A DNA stretch of 15,188 bases from assembly GCA_904501765.1 (NCBI GenBank), contig CAJGCM010000036.1, positions 1 through 15,188 on the forward strand, in the 5' to 3' direction. Source of the stretch: an uncultured Clostridia bacterium. GTDB taxonomy: Bacteria; Bacillota; Clostridia; Oscillospirales; CAG-272. The notes below the pieces were generated by a model. That model ran no database searches. It was not told the DNA's origin and saw nothing but the letters and a program-made list of their open reading frames with translations. Each line of letters opens with the position of its first letter. Within the stretch, counting starts at the first letter, position 1. Shown in pieces: positions 7,883 through 14,563 of the stretch. The position numbers were made by a program, and so were the translations under genes.

Positions 7883-8437
7883 TTATATCTCCATAATTTC
7901 CTTTGTTTTTGCTGCTGTTACGCTATCAATTTCTTTTATGTACTTATCGGTAAGGTCCTGAATGCTCTTATCGCTTGCCTTTGCCTCATCCTCGGTCATC
8001 TCGGAATTTTTCTTCATAGCCTTCGTCTTATCGTTTGCATCACGGCGAATGTTACGAATAGCAACCTTAGCATCCTCGCCAAGCTTTGCTACCTGCTTAG
8101 AAAGCTCTTTTCTGCGCTCCTCTGTCATAGGAGGGAACGTAAGACGGATGCATGCGCCGTCGTTCTGAGGATGGATTCCGAGGTCGGAGGTAAGAATAGC
8201 CTTCTCAATTCCCTTCATTGCGCTCTTATCCCAAGCGGTGATGGTGATTGTTCTTGCATCGGTTACCTTGATTTCCGCAATAGCGGATATAGCTGTGGGC
8301 GAGCCGTAATACTCAACCTCAATTTTCTTAAGAACATCGGGATTTGCCTTTCCCGCTCTGATTGTAGAAAGATTCTCTCTGTAAGAGGAGAGGCTCTTTA
8401 TCATTTTGGATTCATATTCTTTAACGTCGAGTTTCAT
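7883..8437 (-). CDS. frr: Ribosome recycling factor
   Basis: Cytosolic tRNA-shaped protein that, with EF-G, splits post-termination ribosomes. Its 184 residues match the usual length of about 185. Seen: RAGKANPDVLKKIEVEYYG near residue 30, the hinge and beta region with TITITAWDKSAMKGIEKAI and SDLGIHPQNDG, then the conserved LTFPPMTEERRKEL, and a charged C-terminal helix ending at KTKEIMEI. The ATG at 8437 has AAGGAG eight bases upstream. A second ATG at 8442, out of frame, is only three bases after the same site and reads Met-Leu-stop, its TGA overlapping the frr ATG; it is probably accidental. The gap from pyrH is 105 bases and may hold a promoter. Confidence 0.97.
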   Translation of the reverse strand: MKLDVKEYESKMIKSLSSYRENLSTIRAGKANPDVLKKIEVEYYGSPTAISAIAEIKVTDARTITITAWDKSAMKGIEKAILTSDLGIHPQNDGACIRLTFPPMTEERRKELSKQVAKLGEDAKVAIRNIRRDANDKTKAMKKNSEMTEDEAKASDKSIQDLTDKYIKEIDSVTAAKTKEIMEI

Positions 8438-8489
8438 AACATAATCTCCTTTTGTTGTTCAGCTTTATAGGATTTAAAATATAAAATTA

Positions 8490-8517
8490 ATACTACCCAA
8501 TTCACCGCAAACGTCAA
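8490..8517 (-). promoter_or_regulatory. Candidate promoter upstream of frr, beside an imperfect hairpin
   Basis: Minus-strand TTGACG (8512-8517) and TAGTAT (8490-8495) are 16 bases apart and are followed by an AT-rich stretch. The -35 box lies in the loop of a 6-bp inverted repeat, TCACCG/CGGTGA (8502-8507 with 8526-8531). It could give frr and the downstream genes extra expression. Motif inspection only. Confidence 0.3.
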
Positions 8518-8542
8518 CCGCCGCCCGGTGAGTTATAAAAAA

Positions 8543-9256
8543 TTATTCGGCAAGAACCACAGTTCCCACGCTCTCGCCCTTTATTGCCTTGATAATATCT
8601 GCAGGCTCCTTAAGCCCAAACACTCTGATAGGCATACCGTTTGCCAGGCAAAAAGCTGTTGCGGTAGCATCAATTGCCTTAAGGTTCATAGCCAGCATAT
8701 CTGACGCCTTAACAACGTCAAGCCTCTTGGCGTTCTTATCCACTCTGGGGTCTGCGGTGTATATGTAATCAATATTCTTCGCCATAAACATAGCGTCTGC
8801 CGAAATTTCCGCCGCTCTTACCGCACCGGTCGTATCGGTGGAAAGGAACGGAATACCGAGCCCTGCGCCAAATACTACTATCTCGCCGCTCTCAAGGTGG
8901 GAAATCGCCGCCTCGGAGGAATAATTCTCGGCAAAGGGCGCCATAGGCACCGACGTCATAACTCTCGCTTTGCCTCCTGCTCTTACAATCGCATCCTTCA
9001 GACAAATAGCGTTAATTACGGTGGCTAACATGCCCATTCTGTCAGCAGAGGTCTGATCCATATCGCCGCCCTGCCTACCGCGCCAGATATTTCCTGCGCC
9101 TACCACAACGGCTATCTCGTATCCTCCATCAACGCATTCCTTCAGAACCGACGCAACACGGTCAACAAATGACATATCGTATATGTCACCGCCTCCTGCG
9201 GCGAGGGCTTCACCGGAGAGCTTAAGTAAAATTCTTTTCATTTTTTCGTTTTTCAT
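8543..9256 (-). CDS. pyrH: UMP kinase
   Basis: Phosphorylates UMP to UDP with ATP in pyrimidine nucleotide synthesis; a cytosolic hexamer of the amino-acid-kinase fold, distinct from eukaryotic UMP/CMP kinases. Seen: ILLKLSGEAL near the N terminus, VVVGAGNIWRG, QTSADRMGMLATVINA, FLSTDTTGAVRAAEI and TADPRVDKNAKRLD, all standard PyrH motifs. I chose ATG 9256 (237 residues) because GGGAG lies 11 bases upstream. The frame also opens at a TTG at 9274, but that codon precedes the ribosome binding site. An internal ATG at 9241 would also keep the fold. It is the first gene of the long cluster, with its own promoter and a terminator before it. In many Bacillota it follows rpsB-tsf; here the neighbour is transketolase. 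Confidence 0.96.
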   Translation of the reverse strand: MKNEKMKRILLKLSGEALAAGGGDIYDMSFVDRVASVLKECVDGGYEIAVVVGAGNIWRGRQGGDMDQTSADRMGMLATVINAICLKDAIVRAGGKARVMTSVPMAPFAENYSSEAAISHLESGEIVVFGAGLGIPFLSTDTTGAVRAAEISADAMFMAKNIDYIYTADPRVDKNAKRLDVVKASDMLAMNLKAIDATATAFCLANGMPIRVFGLKEPADIIKAIKGESVGTVVLAE

Positions 9257-9267
9257 ACGAGCCAAAT

Positions 9268-9272
9268 CTCCC
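9268..9272 (-). promoter_or_regulatory. Ribosome binding site deciding the pyrH start
   Basis: GGGAG on the minus strand, 11 bases before ATG 9256. It lies downstream of the TTG at 9274, which argues against that longer start. Confidence 0.55.
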
Positions 9273-9292
9273 AAAGTTTAGATTCAATTTAT

Positions 9293-9321
9293 ATTTTACC
9301 TCAAACTTCTCTGTTTGTAAA
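9293..9321 (-). promoter_or_regulatory. Sigma-A-type promoter of the pyrH cluster
   Basis: Minus strand TTTACA (9316-9321), a 17-base spacer, and TAAAAT (9293-9298): each box matches the consensus at five of six positions with ideal spacing. The predicted start near 9286 gives a leader of about 30 bases. It sits between the transketolase terminator and pyrH, so it is the likely main promoter for pyrH and the genes after it. Confidence 0.75.
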
Positions 9322-9363
9322 CACTTTTTTAGAAAATAAATAAAAAAAATAAAAATATTTACA

Positions 9364-9403
9364 AAATAAAAGCAACCGACTTCCGCTTGGAGCCGGTTGC
9401 TTT
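9364..9403 (-). terminator. Intrinsic terminator after the transketolase genes
   Basis: AAAGCAACCG (9369-9378) pairs perfectly with CGGTTGCTTT (9394-9403). On the transcribed strand the stem is followed by TTTTATTTT. It lies about 18 bases after the stop of the C-terminal transketolase gene and separates that operon from the pyrH cluster. The stem could also work weakly on the other strand, where TTTATATT follows. Confidence 0.85.
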
Positions 9404-9420
9404 ATATTAAATTCAAAAAA

Positions 9421-10365
9421 TTACTTCTTCATTGCAACGGCAGCGCGCGCTTTTGCCGCAATATTTGCCGCTGTAAGACCATAAATCTCGAGAAGCTCGG
9501 GAACCTTGCCGCTTCTGCCGTAAAGGTCCTCAACGCCTACTCTCAATGCAGGAACGGGACAATTCTCAGCGAGAGCCTCGCATACTGCCGAGCCAAGACC
9601 GCCTATTACGCTATGCTCCTCCGCAGTAACAACTGCGCCGCATTTTTTTGCTGAGGAAATAATAAGCTCACTGTCAAGAGGCTTCACGGTATGTATGTTT
9701 ATGACCTCTGCATTGATACCCTCGGCGCTGAGAATCTCCGCTGCCTCAAGAGCTAAATGAACCATATATCCCGTTGCTACTATGGAAACGTCACAGCCTT
9801 CCTTCATAACTACGCCCTTGCCAAGTGTGAACTTATAATTTTCCATCTCAGCGGTAAGGTTTGGAACGGCAAATCTACCAAATCGCATATACACGGGTCC
9901 CACGTAATTGATAGCAGCCTCAACAGCGGCATAAGCCTCGTTTGCATCAGCGGGGCAGATTACAGTCATACCGGGTATGGTTCTCATAAGAGCCATATCC
10001 TCGTTACACTGGTGAGTTGCGCCATCCTCGCCAACTGTGATTCCCGCATGGGTTGCGCCAATCTTTACGTTGAGGTGGGGGTAGCCTATTGAATTTCTTA
10101 CCTGCTCAAAGGCTCTGCCTGCTGCAAACATTGCGAAGGTAGATGCGAATACTACTTTACCCGTTGCCGCAATACCAGCCGCAACGCTCATCATATTTCC
10201 CTCTGCTATACCGCAGTCAAAGAATCTTTCGGGATACTTTTTCTTGAAAACACCTGTTTTGGTTGCCGCCGCAAGGTCAGCATCCAGAACAAGGAAATCA
10301 TACTTTTCGCCAAGCTCGGCAAGCGCCGCACCGTAGCTCTCTCTTGTTGCTTTCTTTTCTGCCAT
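9421..10365 (-). CDS. Transketolase, C-terminal subunit (pyrimidine-binding and C-terminal domains)
   Basis: C-terminal half of a split transketolase, which moves two-carbon ketol units between sugar phosphates in the non-oxidative pentose phosphate pathway, with thiamine diphosphate. Its 314 residues cover the Pyr and C domains. Seen: DCGIAEGNMMSVAAGIA at 50-66, whose Glu55 is the conserved residue that activates the cofactor's aminopyrimidine ring; VVFASTFAMFAAGRAFEQVR at 71-90; THAGITVGEDGATHQCNEDM at 105-124; then a transketolase C domain with GLGSAVCEAL. The ATG at 10365 has GGAGG eight bases upstream. It lies 15 bases after the N-terminal subunit gene, and together they make one active enzyme. 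A relation to DXP synthase is visible at family level, but DXS is a single longer chain. Confidence 0.93.
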   Translation of the reverse strand: MAEKKATRESYGAALAELGEKYDFLVLDADLAAATKTGVFKKKYPERFFDCGIAEGNMMSVAAGIAATGKVVFASTFAMFAAGRAFEQVRNSIGYPHLNVKIGATHAGITVGEDGATHQCNEDMALMRTIPGMTVICPADANEAYAAVEAAINYVGPVYMRFGRFAVPNLTAEMENYKFTLGKGVVMKEGCDVSIVATGYMVHLALEAAEILSAEGINAEVINIHTVKPLDSELIISSAKKCGAVVTAEEHSVIGGLGSAVCEALAENCPVPALRVGVEDLYGRSGKVPELLEIYGLTAANIAAKARAAVAMKK

Positions 10366-10380
10366 AACCCGAGCCTCCTC

Positions 10381-11220
10381 TTACTTAAGACTTTCTCCGA
10401 TAGCCGTAAGGTCTGCTATCGCTACGTTGTAAAGGTCTTCCTTAGGAGCCTGACCGTGCCACTCGCAGGCGTTCTCCATATATGACACGCCCTTGCCCTT
10501 AACCGATTTTGAAATGATAACGGTGGGCTTACCCTTGACAGTGCGTGCTGCCTTAAAGGCGCTCTCTATCTCGTCAAAATTATGACCGTCAATTACTATA
10601 ACATTCCAACCGAAGGCGAGGAACTTCTCGTCGTGAGGGGTGGGATTCATAACCTCGGTAATTTTACCGTCTATCTGAAGCCCGTTAAGGTCGAGAACCG
10701 CAACGAGATTGTCAAGCTTATAATGTGCGGCAAACATAGCTGCCTCCCATACCTGACCCTCTTCGCTCTCTCCGTCACCGAGAATCGTGTAAACACGGTA
10801 ATCCTTGCCATATGCCTTCGCCGAAAGAGCCATTCCGCAGGCTGCTGAAATTCCAAGACCCAATGAACCTGTTGACATATCAACACCGGGCGTTCCCTTC
10901 ATATCAGGGTGACCCTGGAGTCGGGATTCTGTTTTACGAAGAGTTTTAAGCTCACTTTTGTCAAAAAATCCTCTTTCCGCAAGTACGGAATAAAGAGCGG
11001 GAGCCGTATGCCCTTTGGAAAGAACGAATCTGTCCCTGTTCTCCATTTTAGGATTTTCGGGGTCCACGTTCATTTCTTCAAAGTAAAGGTAGGTGATAAC
11101 GTCCGCTATCGAAAGCGAACCGCCGGGATGGCCGCAGCCTGCGCTGTAAACGCCCTCGATAATACCGAGGCGGACGCTGTTCGCTATGCGCTGAAGCTTC
11201 AGATTCTGGGATTTATCCAT
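10381..11220 (-). CDS. Transketolase, N-terminal subunit (diphosphate-binding domain)
   Basis: N-terminal half of a split transketolase; 279 residues make up the PP domain that binds the diphosphate and metal of thiamine diphosphate. Seen: GHPGGSLS at 30-37, RFVLSKGHTAPALY at 64-77, QGHPD at 102-106, STGSLGLGISAACGMAL at 116-132, and the cofactor motif beginning GDGE at 148-151 and ending at N179. The ATG at 11220 has AAGGAG six bases upstream. It is followed 15 bases later by the C-terminal subunit and preceded by a membrane protein gene 15 bases away, so the three look like one operon. A split transketolase is common in Clostridia, archaea and some other anaerobes, so the two frames are not a frameshifted single gene. 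Confidence 0.93.
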   Translation of the reverse strand: MDKSQNLKLQRIANSVRLGIIEGVYSAGCGHPGGSLSIADVITYLYFEEMNVDPENPKMENRDRFVLSKGHTAPALYSVLAERGFFDKSELKTLRKTESRLQGHPDMKGTPGVDMSTGSLGLGISAACGMALSAKAYGKDYRVYTILGDGESEEGQVWEAAMFAAHYKLDNLVAVLDLNGLQIDGKITEVMNPTPHDEKFLAFGWNVIVIDGHNFDEIESAFKAARTVKGKPTVIISKSVKGKGVSYMENACEWHGQAPKEDLYNVAIADLTAIGESLK

Positions 11221-11235
11221 TGTTGTCTCCTTATT

Positions 11236-11952
11236 TTAATATCTCGTTCTGGTTTTTATCTGGAATACAGAGCCCGCTATCGCTATCACACCTATTACCG
11301 CTAACTCAAGTATCCACCAATTCTCTCCGAGAAATGCGGAATAATTAAAGAAGCCTAAGGTAATACACTTGGATACGAGGAAAGCTCCCAAGATAGACGT
11401 GCCTATCATTTCTATATATTTGAGAAGAACGAACACAAGAATTGTAACCAACAGAGCTACGACGAAGCATATGGGACCGTTACCCGACGTAACACCTTGA
11501 AGGAATGGCAGAAATGCCGCTGAGTAGCATATGTAATACACGGAGTACGCCGACGCCACTGCCACCAGCACGAAATAAAGATATTTTGATAAAACCGCCG
11601 CCACTATGGCTATCACTATACCCGATATATAATCGGGGAGAGGAAATACGTTGTTGATTGCGGGAGATACGAAATAAGCTCCCATACAGTAGCCAACCAC
11701 AAAGAGGGCGATAAAACGCTGAACCGCCATAAGCTTTTTACCGAACAGAAGCTCAAGGACCGAAAGCGCCAAGAGGATAAGTGGCGTCAGCATTCCAAGG
11801 CTTAAGGCAAAGGAGAAAATAGCGTTCCACACACCTGCTATACCGGGGCTTGACTGCATTCCCGTAATTATACCACCAAAGAACTCGCCTATCGACGAAA
11901 AATCAAACGCCGCCTTGGATATATTGTCGAAAAAGGCAAAAAATCCGTCCAT
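11236..11952 (-). CDS. Uncharacterised integral membrane protein, about seven membrane helices
   Basis: I do not recognise a function. The 238-residue protein has hydrophobic segments at about 47-69, 77-97, 108-121, 124-150, 160-178, 183-200 and 210-230, after an amphipathic N-terminal stretch rich in phenylalanine and glycine. It has no cleavable signal peptide or catalytic motif I can name, and a short basic tail (KTRTRY). The glycine- and small-residue-rich paired helices, with GYCMGAYFV and a Tyr/Val-rich hairpin, faintly resemble TMEM198/DUF4203-type proteins; that is an impression, not a match. The ATG at 11952 has AGGAGG six bases upstream. It has a strong promoter before it and transketolase genes 15 bases after it, so it is probably the first gene of that operon. 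A link to sugar metabolism or transport is only guilt by association. Confidence 0.85.
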   Translation of the reverse strand: MDGFFAFFDNISKAAFDFSSIGEFFGGIITGMQSSPGIAGVWNAIFSFALSLGMLTPLILLALSVLELLFGKKLMAVQRFIALFVVGYCMGAYFVSPAINNVFPLPDYISGIVIAIVAAVLSKYLYFVLVAVASAYSVYYICYSAAFLPFLQGVTSGNGPICFVVALLVTILVFVLLKYIEMIGTSILGAFLVSKCITLGFFNYSAFLGENWWILELAVIGVIAIAGSVFQIKTRTRY

Positions 11953-11974
11953 AACGCACCTCCTTTATTTATTT

Positions 11975-11989
11975 TGCCTCACTTAGGCA
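11975..11989 (-). other. Small hairpin at the 5' end of the membrane protein/transketolase transcript
   Basis: TGCCT and AGGCA pair around a 5-base loop, right where transcription from the promoter at 11996-12024 should begin. It may protect the 5' end of the RNA. It is too short to be a riboswitch. Confidence 0.35.
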
Positions 11990-11995
11990 CATAAC

Positions 11996-12024
11996 AGTAT
12001 ATCATATCGAAAGCTAAAAATCAA
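11996..12024 (-). promoter_or_regulatory. Extended -10 sigma-A promoter of the membrane protein/transketolase operon
   Basis: Minus strand TTGATT (12019-12024), a 17-base spacer ending in TGA, and TATACT (11996-12001): a good -35 box, ideal spacing and an extended -10 (TGn before the box). The predicted start is near 11989. It lies just after the terminator of the preceding unit, so the operon has its own transcription start. Confidence 0.8.
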
Positions 12025-12065
12025 GGGTAGGAATAAAAATTAAAAAATATTTACAATTATTCGAC

Positions 12066-12104
12066 AAAAAAGGAAGCCTTCTTTTCCGATGCCGAAAGCT
12101 TCCC
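12066..12104 (-). terminator. Intrinsic terminator after the SLOG-family gene
   Basis: On the transcribed strand GGAAGC (12098-12103) pairs with GCTTCC (12072-12077), directly followed by six T (12066-12071). It begins about 37 bases after the stop codon of the gene ending at 12141 and closes the ABC transporter unit. The rest of the 11953-12140 gap holds the next operon's promoter and leader and nothing else I can name. Confidence 0.8.
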
Positions 12105-12140
12105 TTTCCTTTAAATTTTGCGCTGCATCAGACGGTTGAC

Positions 12141-12626
12141 TTATGAATTTATTCCGTTTGCTCTTGCGTAAAGATTGTATACGGTTTTTCCCGCCTCCTT
12201 GGCAAAGCGCACCGTTTGCGCAGAGCCGCTTTTTTGCCGCCCCGAATAGGCTATAAGAATATCACAGACTGCGGCAAGCTTGAAATTCCGCTCCCTCATA
12301 CAGCCATCAGTATAGTCGTCACGAACGTACTCTACCTCGTCTGCAACACTGAGTATATATTCGTAGCTCTGAACCTCAGAGCCACACCACTTCTCCGACT
12401 GATTTTTGCAAGGGAGAAGAAGGCAGAGCCTTACGTCAGGGTGAGATATTCTGTACAGAATAACGGCTCTTGCCGCCATAGTATCAAAGCCTCGGGCGCC
12501 GCCCGTGTAAAATTTTCTGCAACCGTTTTTATATGCGTAATCCACCGCCGCATCAATAAGCTTCGCAAGCGAGGAATATACACCGTCGGCTACTGTTCTG
12601 TGACCTGTAAAGGAGCATACCTTCAA
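12141..12626 (-). CDS. SLOG-family protein, DUF1273/YpsA-like, putative nucleotide-binding
   Basis: Small Rossmann-like protein of the SLOG superfamily, which includes YpsA (DUF1273), DprA and LOG proteins; members bind nucleotides or nucleotide sugars, but the role of this one is unknown. Seen in 161 residues: FTGHR at 6-10 in the first strand, TGGARGFDTMAAR at 41-53 (the glycine-rich loop typical of the family), CMRERNF at 109-115 and GSAQTVRFAKEAGKTVYNL at 134-152. The start is TTG at 12626, supported by GGGAGG eight bases upstream; no ATG precedes FTGHR. It lies 26 bases after the ABC transporter gene and before a terminator, so it probably shares that transcript. B. subtilis YpsA has been linked to cell division, but carrying that over here would be speculation. 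Confidence 0.88.
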   Translation of the reverse strand: MKVCSFTGHRTVADGVYSSLAKLIDAAVDYAYKNGCRKFYTGGARGFDTMAARAVILYRISHPDVRLCLLLPCKNQSEKWCGSEVQSYEYILSVADEVEYVRDDYTDGCMRERNFKLAAVCDILIAYSGRQKSGSAQTVRFAKEAGKTVYNLYARANGINS

Positions 12627-12634
12627 AAAGCCCG

Positions 12635-12640
12635 CCTCCC
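12635..12640 (-). promoter_or_regulatory. Ribosome binding site deciding the TTG start of the SLOG gene
   Basis: GGGAGG on the minus strand, eight bases before TTG 12626. The nearby ATG inside codons 3-4 is out of frame. Confidence 0.6.
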
Positions 12641-12652
12641 TTCTCTATCCGT

Positions 12653-14563
12653 TTATTCAAGCTCGAAGGCTCCTGTGTAAAGCTGGTAATAAACGCCGCC
12701 CTCGGCGATAAGGTCCTCGTGAGTACCACGTTCTATTATTCTGCCGTGGTCAAGCACCATTATAACGTTTGAGTTCCTTACGGTGGAAAGCCTGTGAGCT
12801 ATTACGAACACAGTTCTTCCCTCCATAAGCTTATCCATTCCCGCCTGGACTATCGCCTCGGTTCTCGTGTCGATAGAAGAGGTCGCCTCGTCAAGAATCA
12901 TAACAGGCGGGTCTGCCACTGCCGCTCTGGCTATGGCTATCAGCTGCCGCTGCCCTTGGGAAAGATTTGCACCGTTGCCCGAAAGCACCGTATCATATCC
13001 CTCGGGAAGCCTGGATATAAAATCGTCTGCTCCGACAAGTCTTGCCGCCTCGCGACACTCCTCGTCAGTGGCTTCAAGCTTTCCGTATCTTATATTGTCC
13101 ATAACCGTTCCGTAGAACAGGTTGGTTTCCTGAAGAACTATACCGAGGGAACGGCGCAGGTCGGATTTTTTGATTTTGTTTATATTTATGCCATCGTAAC
13201 GGATTTTTCCGTCGGCTATATCGTAAAATCTGTTGAGCAGATTGGTAATGGTGGTTTTTCCCGCTCCTGTCGCTCCGACGAATGCAACCTTCTGCCCCGG
13301 CTTTGCATAAAGAGTTACGTCGTGAAGCACGGGTTTCCCCTCCTCATACTCAAAATCCACCTCAGAAAGACGAACGTCACCCATAATACGGGTGTAGGTT
13401 ACGCTGCCGTCACCGTGTGGGTGCCTCCACGCCCAGATGCCTGTTCGCTCTTCACATTCGGAGAGGTTGCCTTCTTCGTCCTCTTTTGCGTTCACAAGGG
13501 TAACGTACCCTTCGTCACACTCAGGCGCTTGGTCTACAAGCTCAAATATTCTTCCTGCTCCCGCCATTGCCATAACTATGGAATTTATCTGCTGGGAAAC
13601 CTGGTTTATATTTCCTGTAAACTGCTTCGTCATATTCATAAAGGGAACGATAATGCTGACTCCGAAGGCAATTCCCGATATACTCAGGTTGAAGAAGCCA
13701 GGAATAAGCATAAATATGCCGCCGACTGTGGCAATTATAACATACATTACGTTACCTATATTCATTATGACAGGTCCGAGAATGTTGGCGTAGGCGTGAG
13801 CCTTCCGGCTCTGGTCGTAAAGCTCCTCGTTGATTTTCTCGAATTCAGCGACACACTCCTCTTCACGCCCGAACACCTTAACGACCTTCTGACCGTTCAT
13901 CATCTCCTGAACGTATCCTTCAAGTCCGCCGACAGACTTCTGAAGCTTTATAAAATATTTAGCCGAGCCGCTTCCCGCTTTTTTGGAAACGAAGAGCATA
14001 GCAACGACGCCTACCATAAGGACAAGGGTCAGCCATACGCTGTAATAGAGCATTATGAAGAACACCGAAAGCACTATTACTCCCGAACGTATTATCGTGG
14101 GCAACGACTGGGATATAAGCTGACGCAGAGTATCTATATCGTTGGTATAGTAGCTCATTATGTCGCCGTGCTTATGGGTATCGAAATACTTAATGGGCAG
14201 ATTCTGCATTCCGTCAAACATACGGCATCTCATTTTTGACAAGAATCCCTGCGTTATATACGCCGTGAGCTGAGTATCAAGGGTGATTATGAGAATGGAT
14301 ACGATATAAACGGAGGCGAGAATTACGACTCTCGGCACAATTTCCGCCATAGCTCCTTCAAGGTTTCCGCTTTCAATATACGTGGTGATTATTTCGGTTA
14401 TCTGCTGAATAAAAATTGCCGGAAGCACCGACACGAGGGCTCCGAAGAGAATGCATACGACAGAGAGGATAACCAACACCGGGTATGCTGAGAAAAGCTC
14501 GCCGAGAATTCTCGGAAGAACGTTTTTCGGCTTTGGTCTGTTCATATTTGAAGGATTATTCAT
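12653..14563 (-). CDS. ABC exporter half-transporter with canonical nucleotide-binding domain (partner of the upstream gene)
   Basis: Type I ABC exporter subunit, 636 residues: a membrane domain with about six helices (about 28-330), then an ATPase domain. Seen: a coupling-region KYFDTHKHGDIMSYYTNDID at 125-144, Walker A GATGAGKTT at 430-438, Q-loop Q478, signature LSQGQ at 534-538 (second Gly replaced by Gln), Walker B ending ILDEA with catalytic E559, and switch H590 in AHRLS. An extra segment of about 40 charged residues with WAW (about 355-395) lies between the two domains. The ATG at 14563 has AAGGAGG eight bases upstream and overlaps the upstream gene by eight bases; the frame stays open further upstream, but without support. 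With its partner it resembles the heterodimeric multidrug or lipid exporters LmrCD, BmrCD and TM287/288. The substrate is unknown. Confidence 0.93.
   Translation of the reverse strand: MNNPSNMNRPKPKNVLPRILGELFSAYPVLVILSVVCILFGALVSVLPAIFIQQITEIITTYIESGNLEGAMAEIVPRVVILASVYIVSILIITLDTQLTAYITQGFLSKMRCRMFDGMQNLPIKYFDTHKHGDIMSYYTNDIDTLRQLISQSLPTIIRSGVIVLSVFFIMLYYSVWLTLVLMVGVVAMLFVSKKAGSGSAKYFIKLQKSVGGLEGYVQEMMNGQKVVKVFGREEECVAEFEKINEELYDQSRKAHAYANILGPVIMNIGNVMYVIIATVGGIFMLIPGFFNLSISGIAFGVSIIVPFMNMTKQFTGNINQVSQQINSIVMAMAGAGRIFELVDQAPECDEGYVTLVNAKEDEEGNLSECEERTGIWAWRHPHGDGSVTYTRIMGDVRLSEVDFEYEEGKPVLHDVTLYAKPGQKVAFVGATGAGKTTITNLLNRFYDIADGKIRYDGININKIKKSDLRRSLGIVLQETNLFYGTVMDNIRYGKLEATDEECREAARLVGADDFISRLPEGYDTVLSGNGANLSQGQRQLIAIARAAVADPPVMILDEATSSIDTRTEAIVQAGMDKLMEGRTVFVIAHRLSTVRNSNVIMVLDHGRIIERGTHEDLIAEGGVYYQLYTGAFELE

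Noticed and set aside
9421..11220. The two transketolase frames as a frameshifted pseudogene
   Set aside because: Each half has its own start and ribosome binding site, there is a clean 15-base gap, all cofactor motifs are intact, and split transketolases are well known in Clostridia.
11953..12140. Riboswitch or small RNA in the 188-base gap
   Set aside because: The gap is accounted for by a terminator, a promoter and a short leader with one 5-bp hairpin; I see no aptamer-like conserved structure.
12794..14239. A 481-codon open frame on the plus strand
   Set aside because: It lies entirely antisense to the ABC exporter gene, has no recognisable domain, is rich in Ser, His, Tyr and Cys, and has no sensible ribosome binding site; it is a by-product of the codon bias of the real gene.
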